Source of the DNA: Lamellibrachia columna
Taxonomy: Eukaryota > Annelida > Polychaeta > Sabellida > Siboglinidae
Direction of reading: 5' to 3'
DNA length: 64,000 nucleotides
Assembly (NCBI GenBank): GCA_963662155.1
Contig: OY759262.1
Location: forward strand, 18,636,118-18,700,117
The notes beneath the pieces were generated by a model, which was not told where the DNA came from, did no database searches, and was given only the letters and a program-made list of their open reading frames with translations. Shown piece after piece: positions 57,067 through 64,000 of this stretch; positions within the stretch are counted from its first letter, which is position 1, and each line of letters begins with the position of its first letter. The translations under genes and the position numbers were made by a program.

Positions 57067-58287
57067 ATGGAAGTTTTACCACGATCTATTCTTAACCGCA
57101 TTATATTGGACAACTTTAACGACGAAGACATCTTAAGTGCCAAAGACACTTTACATTCACATGTTTCTACCACTTTGAAACATCGTCGGATTAAACGACA
57201 AGAGGCCGATAAAGCCAAACACAACGTTGACGACATTTTGAAAATCTTGGACGAAGTTGACCCTGATGCAATACCGATCTATGTCGCCCATGATCTTGGC
57301 AAACTACCGACCATTGATTTTAATCATGTCGACATGTCTACATTGTCACGTGAAATCACCACGTGCAAAAGCAAATTATATGACACTGAACTATCTCATA
57401 AAACTCTTGTCGATTCAGTGTCTGAACTTTCTACGCAAATCACCACTCTTGTGTCATCACTGTTACCGGTACTTTCTTCACTGAACGTGACGCCAGCCGC
57501 AACGACTTCTGCTTCTACATCTTCTCCAACACCTGCCATACGTGAGATGTCTCCGAAATCTGCCGTATCTACTTCTTCAAAAGTTCGATCTGCCCCCAAG
57601 GCAACAGCTCCGTCGAACATGGCTACTATTTCTTCACGATCCGTCGTGTCTTCTTCTCCAATTATTTCTTCACGATCTGCTGTATCGTCCTCTCCAACTA
57701 CTACTTCTTCACGATCCGCTGTGTCGACAACTGGAACTTCTCTTTAAAGACCAGCTGTGTCAACCTCGACAACTACTTCTTCACGATCCGCTGTGTCGAC
57801 ATCTGCAACTACTTCTTCATGATCCGATGTGTTGGCAGCCACTCTGTCAACTACTACAGCTTCTACATCTATCACTGGTAGCACTACTTCGCCACTGTGG
57901 ACAACAGTAATCTCCAAAAAGTCTCGCTACACTGTTAAACCACTGACATCTAATCGTAAGTCACACACCATGACCGCAGGAAACTCTTCCAAGTGTAGTC
58001 TTAAGTGTGCACCGGTGCGACTCATACCTGCGGAGTACTTTCTCACAGGATTTCATGCTGACACAACTTGTGAAGAATTATATATATACGTGTCATCAAC
58101 TTTGAGTTTGAAATGCTCATGTGAGCGATTACCAACCCAACACAACTCATATTCTTCTTTCAAGCTGTGTGTTGACATTCCTAAACCTAACGTGCTTTAT
58201 GACGCTGATCTCTGGCCTGCTGGAACAAAGATTGGACGGTATTTCCCACCTAGGAAACACACACTAACAGATTCAACCCACTTATAG
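57067..58287 (+). pseudogene. LINE ORF1 with Ser/Thr repeat region, two in-frame stops
   Basis: The N-terminal block (MEVLPRSILNRIILDNFNDE, AKDTLHSHV, VDDILKILDEVD, PIYVAHDLGKLPTID) is the helical domain found in ORF1 of CR1-like elements of aquatic animals. It is followed by a predicted coiled segment, then a Ser/Thr-rich region made of tandem 39-45 base repeats (SSRSAVSSSPTTT type, 57610-57830). That region holds a TAA at 57745 and a TGA near 57819, both one or two changes away from repeat codons. The last third (57829-58287, LTGFHADTTCEELYIYVSST) resembles a nucleic-acid-binding domain with Cys residues (KCSCERLPT). Confidence 0.7.
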
Positions 58288-58997
58288 ACTTTCCCTTCTG
58301 TATTGCTTCCTTTAACTCCAGAAGTATACGGAACAGTGCTTTTGATGTGGTTGACATCTTAAACTCTTTAGATATACTTGCTGTGCAGGAACACTGGCTC
58401 TCTAACCAGAGCCTTTCTTTCCTTAATTCTGTTCACTCTGACTTTAACGCCAGAGGAATTACTTCCATTGATTACGGTGATGGTTTGAGTGAACGTCCTC
58501 ATGGTGGACTCTGCTTTTTATGGAGGCGTTCACTCGACCTCTTTATTGAACCGTTGATTTATGTTGATGAGAAGAGACTCCTGGGTCTAAAAATTACCAG
58601 CTCTAACGCCACTATTCTACTTCTTAATGTCTATCTACCATTTCAGACTGATGACAATGCTGATGAATATCTAGAAATTTTAGGCAAAATCCAGGCCATA
58701 AGCGATTCATTTGAATCAACCAATATATTCATCATTGGTGATTTTAATGTGGATATTAAGAACCCCAGTCTTTTTACTCCATTTCTCAATACTTTTATAA
58801 ATGACTGTCACCTTATCGCAAGTGACACATTGCTTCTATCCTCTGATGCTTTTACATATGTTAGTGATGCGCACGGCTCAAGGAGCTGGCTCGACCACGT
58901 GCTCACCACCCACTCTAGTCACTCATCAATATCTGATATCGAAGTTAAATACGATTGTGTCTCTTCCGACCACTTACCTCTATGCTTTGCTATATAA
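58288..58997 (+). pseudogene. LINE ORF2, APE-type endonuclease domain
   Basis: The frame contains CIASFNSRSIRNSAFDVVD (Asn of the active site), LAVQEHWLS (Glu), IFIIGDFNVDI (Asp and Asn), SRSWLDHVLT and CVSSDHLPLCF (Asp-His pair). All expected catalytic positions of the exonuclease-endonuclease-phosphatase fold are present. The frame stops at 58997, after which the coding continues in other frames. The true start of ORF2 lies between the ORF1 stop at 58287 and the first ATG at 58347. Confidence 0.8.
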
Positions 58998-59063
58998 TAT
59001 TATGTCAAGTTATTACGTTCCTCTGAAGCCACCATACAGGAGCAAATTCAAGCACCTCGTCCT

Positions 59064-60850
59064 GTGTGGAATGCTGCCTCCCCCCAGGATCTCCATAACT
59101 ATCATACACAAACTAGTTTGCTTTTATCTGCTATTGATGTACCTCATGAGGTTTTAAGATGTACTAACCCTAATTGTAATGATGAAGCCCATCGCACTTT
59201 GCTAAGCAATCTTTACAATGATATTATAAAATCACTCAAAGACGCTGCCGAGGTAATCCCTACTAAGGCTAACAACACGTTTTCTAAGTATACTGTTCTA
59301 GGCTGGAACGACCTAGTCAGAGACTCCTATCAAGCTGCTAGAGAATCCTTTCTCTTCTAGCGGTCTGCTGGGAGTCCTCGTCATGGTCCCTTGTATGATA
59401 TAATGAAAATTAGACGCGTTCATTTTAAACGCAACAAAAGACTATGTGAAAAAAATGCTGAAATCGAAATGTCGAAAATGTAAAGAATATGTGGCTTCAT
59501 CATTACCAGTCCCTACTTAACTCTATACCTGGCTCTCCAGTCAACATCAAGAAGATTAATGAATACTGTAGCAATGTACAGCTTAATGTTCAAATGATTG
59601 TTAATGTTAAGGAAATTCAAGATATAATACATGCAATGCCAATAGGCAAAGATTATACTATGATAGTGTAAGTAACGAACATTTAAAATATGCGAATGAA
59701 AAACTTCATGTTCTCATGTCACTTTTATATAGTAGCATGTTAATTCACGGTTTTTTACCGGATGTTATGATGATTACAATCATAGCCCCCATAATTAAAA
59801 ATAAGGCGGGTGACCTGTCTGATAACAACAACTACCGACCCATTGCTCTCGCCACAATTGCTAGTAAATTATTTGAATCCTTGATATTATCCAGGGTTTC
59901 TACTTTTTTATCTACATGTGTAAACCAATTTGGATTTAAAAAGCATCACTCAACTGAAATGCTCATATTTTTATTAAAAGAACTCTTTCGAAACTACATA
60001 GCGAATGGCTCATCTATGTATGTTACCATGCTGGATGCCTCTAAGGCCTTTGACAAAGTCAATCATAGTAAGCTATTCACCAAACTAATTGACCGGGGAT
60101 GTCCTTCTTTTATTGTTCGCATTCTTTATTTCTGGTACAGAACCCAGAAATTCACTGTCAGATGGTGTTGTAGCTTCTCAGAATTTTTTACCGTTTCAAA
60201 CAGTGTTAAGCAGGGTGGAATCCTTTCTCCACATCTTTTTAACGTTTACATGGATGACTTAAGTGTAAATTTTAATAAATTACAAATTGGCTGTCTTTAT
60301 GCAGGAACCATAATGAATCATATGATGTATGCCAATGACCTTTGTGTTTTTTCACCTAGTGTTGTGGGGTTGAGAAAACTCACCGATTGTTGTGCCAAGT
60401 ATGGCAATATGTTTGACGTACAATGCCAAAAAATCTGTCTGTATGGTTATTGATAACAAACCTAGGGACAAGAAAAATATTCATCCTGTTGTTATCAATA
60501 ACCATACACTACCTTACACTGAGAAATGTAAATACCTTGGCCATATTATAAACAATAATCTTACTGATGATGACGATATTGCCAGGCAGAAAAGATGTAT
60601 CTATGCTCAGGCAAATGCAGAAAATTTTACTTATGCAACAATTCCATTAAAACAACTTTATTTAATTCATATTGTTGTTCAATGTACACCTCAAGTCTTT
60701 GGTGTCATTTAAAAAAACAGAGTCTGAAAGGTATTACTGTCGCTTATAACAACAGTTTTACGATTATACACAACCTGTCACCCCGCTGTAGTGCAAGCCA
60801 TATGTTCGCTACTAATTATGTTAAATCCTTTAATGAACGTATTCGCTAAT
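59064..60850 (+). pseudogene. LINE ORF2, reverse transcriptase, several frameshifts
   Basis: It is spread over frames 59064-59360, 59489-59671, 59716-60453, 60392-60712 and 60595-60849. Blocks include NNNYRPIALATIASKLFE, MLDASKAFDKVNH (catalytic Asp), SVKQGGILSPHLFNVYMDDL and MMYANDLCVF (catalytic Y-A-D-D changed to Y-A-N-D), then KYLGHIINNNLTDDD (thumb) and, after another shift, AYNNSFTIIHNLSPRCSASHM. The Asp to Asn change in the catalytic pair alone would kill activity. Confidence 0.8.
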
Positions 60851-61199
60851 CAATGTTTAGCCTTTTATGCCGGTTGGAAAAATCCGACAATATACTTTTT
60901 GTGAATTATCTTCACACTTTTATTTATTATTGAAGTCCATTGATTAAACATTGGATTGATCAATTGTATGCTTTTAATTCATGATGTTTGTACTTTTATA
61001 CAAATATATTTTTTATCCTGACTTATCTTATATATATATATATTTTACTACACGTCATGTATGTATATTTATATATATTTTTTTCTCACTACATGTACCT
61101 CTATTGTTCATCATGTGTGTATATGTATGTTTTTTTTTTTAACCTGTATGTATTTATAATATTATGGGCTCTTGCCTGAAATAAAATATTATTATTATT

Positions 61200-62213
61200 A
61201 AAGATGCCTCCTCAATAAAATGTTTTTGCTTGTCTTTTTTCAAGTTCAAGCCTACCTAGTATCCACTACAACTCCACTATTAAATTACTTAGTAAAAATC
61301 TAAATGCTGAAAAATCACAATTTTCACCTTTGGTAAAATTTCATAACTTTATCATGTAATCGGCAAGAGGATGGAAGGCAAGCCCATGATCGGCATTGAC
61401 TCACACAGAGTTTACCATTTTGGATATCTACTATTTTGAGCCCTACCAGATTTATTATTATTAAACATTTATAACATGGCATGTATCCGGGTGAAACACC
61501 TGATCAAAGGCTCTAGAGTTGTACATATATAAGTAAAATACATTAAAATGAGTGAAAATAGATAAAAGGAATAAATTAAATGACTAAAATAAATTAGGTG
61601 CTTAAATTAGTTAAAGAAATAGGTAGAATAAGTTAGTTTATAAAACATCAGCAAATACATAAATCAAATGTATAGCTAAAATGCCACTGGAATATCACTG
61701 CTGCAAAGTGCAAAGTGCCGGAACAAATGAGTCTGCATTCCTGTCATGAGGCAGAATCAGCACAGCCACGAAAAATTAACAACTAAAGTCAATTCTTTCG
61801 ATGATTTCAACAAAAATCCACACTTTTTAATTAAACCGATTGCGGATATTACAATTCACACACTACATATTAGAACATCAACAAACCAAATACACGACGG
61901 GCAAAATATGTAGAATCTGTAGTGTTTACTGTATAATTATAAAGAACACCAATATATTGGAAGACCATAATAATAGTACAATGCAGCAATATTAACAGTT
62001 CACTGTTTCATATATCCAATCCATGTAAATGTTCACAGGACATTATGGACTCATTGCAGCAAAGTGCATAAGTCTATATGACATTGTCGGCTAAGTATAC
62101 ACATATTCACAGTTCACTGTTTCGTAAATCCATGCATGTGTAATGTGTGGATTTCACAGCCTGATATACAATATTTGGCTGATCTAGACATGCCAAAATT
62201 TCTAGTGAAGCTG
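61200..62213. other. Spacer, no gene seen
   Basis: AT-rich. A ttattattatt run at 61455, followed by taaacatttataacatggca, may be the tail of another minus-strand LINE. A degenerate direct repeat of about 115 bases (cacagttcactgtttc) occurs near 61998 and 62112. Confidence 0.4.
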
Positions 62214-62295
62214 TCATGCAAAGTTCATTCTGGGTGTTGATCCTCTTGGCTGGAGTAACTGTTGCAGCACATAATCTTCACGGAAGTCACTGGCC
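62214..62295 (-). pseudogene. RecQ-like helicase, downstream exon with early stop
   Basis: Acceptor (reverse complement) attcctgttattgtag. Joined to the exon at 63653-63807 the codon split gives Trp, and the frame reads ASDFREDYVLQQLLQPRGS before TGA. In RecQ helicases the DEAH box is followed by C-I-x-x-W-G-x-D-F-R, and here the join gives CITEW-ASDFRED, an excellent fit. A working enzyme would continue for hundreds of residues, so the stop 20 codons later marks a pseudogene or an aberrant last exon. Confidence 0.6.
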
Positions 62296-63652
62296 CTACA
62301 ATAACAGGAATATGAATGTAAAATAATTAAATTAGTAGTTATTACTGTATGCACTATTTACTACAAGGTATGGTCATAGGAAGTTACTCGAACATGTCTA
62401 GTTCTAGTACCCATTGTTACATTATGTAACAGATGAATATCAATATTGATGGATATTAATATTGTTCATTGTCACAGGTCAAAGTGTGATAAATTTACAA
62501 ATGTGTACAATCAGCCCAAACTAGATCTGACTGATTGAAACTTATAGGTGTTGCAGACAGTAGACAACCAAAACATGTTTATAATGTAATTTAATCAAAC
62601 AAAAACATGCACAAATTGGCCACCATTAATAATTGGCTACTTTAAAAGCAGCCTTGTCACAGTCGTAGAATTTTCAAGTTAATGACATGTTTTAAATTAG
62701 CTGTTGTTAGCATTAGCATAGTAAATTGACTAGGGGATGGCGTAGGTAACTGAAGTGTATTTTGTGTATTGTTGGGGCATGACAAATGTGAGTTGAAGTC
62801 ACGTTCAGCAGGAAACAAAGGCGAATTTTGGAACAACAATGCCACATGTACACCACTAATACAGTATTTGGAGAAGCCAAAAACGTTGCTCATCTGCAAC
62901 TGCCACCATACCCTGTTACAGAGACTCTGATTGTTAGTAAATATCTGTGAAATGGATTTCAGTTGCTACATTGTTGTTTTGTGGAAAGCAATACTGATAC
63001 ATTGTTATTTCTTATTTATTTAGGCATGTTGAGCAATATTATTATTCAGGTGTATTGTTTTACATCAGAACATCATAATTTATCATATTTTATGTGTGTA
63101 CAACATAACAAGTGCACAATGTGTTAAGTTGGTGTCATACAGGAATTAAATTATTAAAAACAGATCTTGTTATAAAGTAATACTTGCCATAATTGTTATT
63201 GTTATGCTTTTTTCATAATTGTCTATGTAGAGTACAGTTAAAATCAGACTTTTACAGGTGTTATGATTTGTGAATGATTTTCATTGAAAATCAAGTTCTC
63301 AGTGCAACTTCACATCGATGTTAATAAGCATGACAAATGATACACATTCATGTGCACAAACATAATGCCAAGTTTGGAATGTGTCTATACATGGGCCACC
63401 CTTAATATTTTGTATCTGGTTTTAATTGTAAGTTGTGGAACTAAAGTTCTCTATCATGACAGTAATATCCCATTTAGCAGTTATATCAATATAATGAACA
63501 TTGTAAAAAATATAAATTAAAATAATGTAAACTTAATTATTAATGTATGAAAAACAATGAGGAATTGCATAGTTAGTGTTTTTGTTAATACATTGTGGTT
63601 CAAAGAAATGGTAGTATGATACTGCTGATATAATTATGAAAGTTTCAGTTAC
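62296..63652. other. Intron of the RecQ-like gene, no other gene seen
   Basis: About 1.36 kb, AT-rich. It starts with a donor (gtaact on the minus strand) and ends with tattgtag. The 80-codon minus-strand frame at 62657-62899 is not supported. Confidence 0.5.
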
Positions 63653-63807
63653 CATTCGGTAATGCAGTGAGCCTCAGCAACTACAATTGTATGTAGTCTC
63701 TCCTGAAAAAGCTCATCTGACATGATAGCCTTCCACTGTCCTGCAAACAATGCTTTGGGACTCGGTAGCATAACTGGAAAGTCCCCATTTCACCCTTTCC
63801 CTTGTCT
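63653..63807 (-). pseudogene. RecQ-like helicase, exon with the DEAH-type Walker B box
   Basis: Acceptor (reverse complement) tttttatctttcag, donor GAATG|gtaact. The frame reads FPVMLPSPKALFAGQWKAIM, then SDELFQERLHTIVVAEAHCI and TEW. It matches the RecQ helicase stretch from motif Ib (x-x-x-SPE-A-L) to motif II. The first Asp of DEAH is replaced by Ala (AEAH), which should abolish ATP hydrolysis, and a TGA lies in frame near the acceptor side (ggg tga aat). The rest of the helicase would lie beyond 64000. Confidence 0.65.
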
Positions 63808-64000
63808 CTGAAAGATAAAAATTGTCAGATTCAGAATATGCTATTAAAATAATATATCAGTATCTAGGCTGCTAAGTGTTATGTCAATAAGCAGACAAAA
63901 ACTATTGACACAGTAGTTGCTTTTGTCACCGGGCAAGTACAAATAATTAATATTTTTATAATATATATTATAAACATGGCCAAGGCTGCATACAATTACA
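63808..64000. other. Right edge, probably intron of the RecQ-like gene
   Basis: AT-rich. No exon seen before the window ends. Confidence 0.4.

Larger units (their letters stand above)
57031..61199 (+). mobile_element. Near full-length LINE with ORF1, endonuclease and RT
   Basis: About 4.2 kb, from just upstream of ORF1 to an (att)n tail after gcctgaaataaa at 61180-61199. The order is ORF1 (57067-58287), APE endonuclease (about 58288-58997) and RT (59064-60850). All parts carry stops or frameshifts, so it is dead, but the layout is complete except perhaps the 5' UTR. A short second copy lies at 40734-41135. The clade is CR1/L2-jockey group by motif style, not resolved further. Confidence 0.85.

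Noticed and set aside
56607..61199. Twin-priming inversion of a single LINE
   Set aside because: The inverted left part carries a tail and a C-terminus of a different family, so two separate insertions fit better.

Overview
The window is AT-rich, intron-bearing animal DNA. It has no bacterial gene layout. It holds long microsatellites and minisatellites, several families of endonuclease-type (APE) non-LTR retrotransposons, a tRNA-headed SINE and four kinds of cut-and-paste transposon (piggyBac, hAT-like, MULE-like, P-like). This mix fits an invertebrate genome, probably marine (mollusc- or lancelet-like), but I cannot name the species.

Bases 1-24.8 kb are a tandem segmental duplication: one whole unit (1-11407), a second (11408-about 21975) and a diverged partial third (about 21976-24818). 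Each unit carries a polypyrimidine tract, inverted SINE copies, relics of two old LINEs, a roughly 77-bp minisatellite and candidate + strand exons of a spliced gene I do not recognise. The copies differ by private indels: a 1.47-kb LINE in copy 1 only, about 510 bp in copy 2 only, and about 10 versus 2 minisatellite units. Damage to the exons is reciprocal. Identity is patchy, with 5.2-10.3 kb almost identical between copies and the flanks clearly diverged.

Bases 25-50 kb are mostly non-coding. They hold three copies (29-31.7, 41.4-42.9 and 48.4-49.1 kb) of one CR1/Rex1-like LINE family with a 10-bp tail repeat, a 2.17-kb hAT-like element with an 8-bp target duplication and a 1.04-kb MULE-like element nested in it, several minisatellites, and an AT-rich array next to a 1.1-kb G-quadruplex-prone array.

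Bases 50-61.2 kb are a transposon nest. It contains a complete piggyBac insertion (TTAA to TTAA, 3.25 kb) whose two-exon transposase lacks its third catalytic Asp; a pair of about 155-bp inverted repeats enclosing half a PHD finger, a P-transposase-like C-terminus broken in a homopolymer and a 160-bp perfect palindrome; the 3' end of one LINE on the minus strand; and a near full-length LINE (ORF1, endonuclease, reverse transcriptase) on the plus strand. The last 3 kb hold two minus-strand exons of a RecQ-like helicase gene or pseudogene that runs off the right edge.

I see no intact single-copy host gene. The main value of the window is as a record of segmental duplication, nested transposition and element decay.
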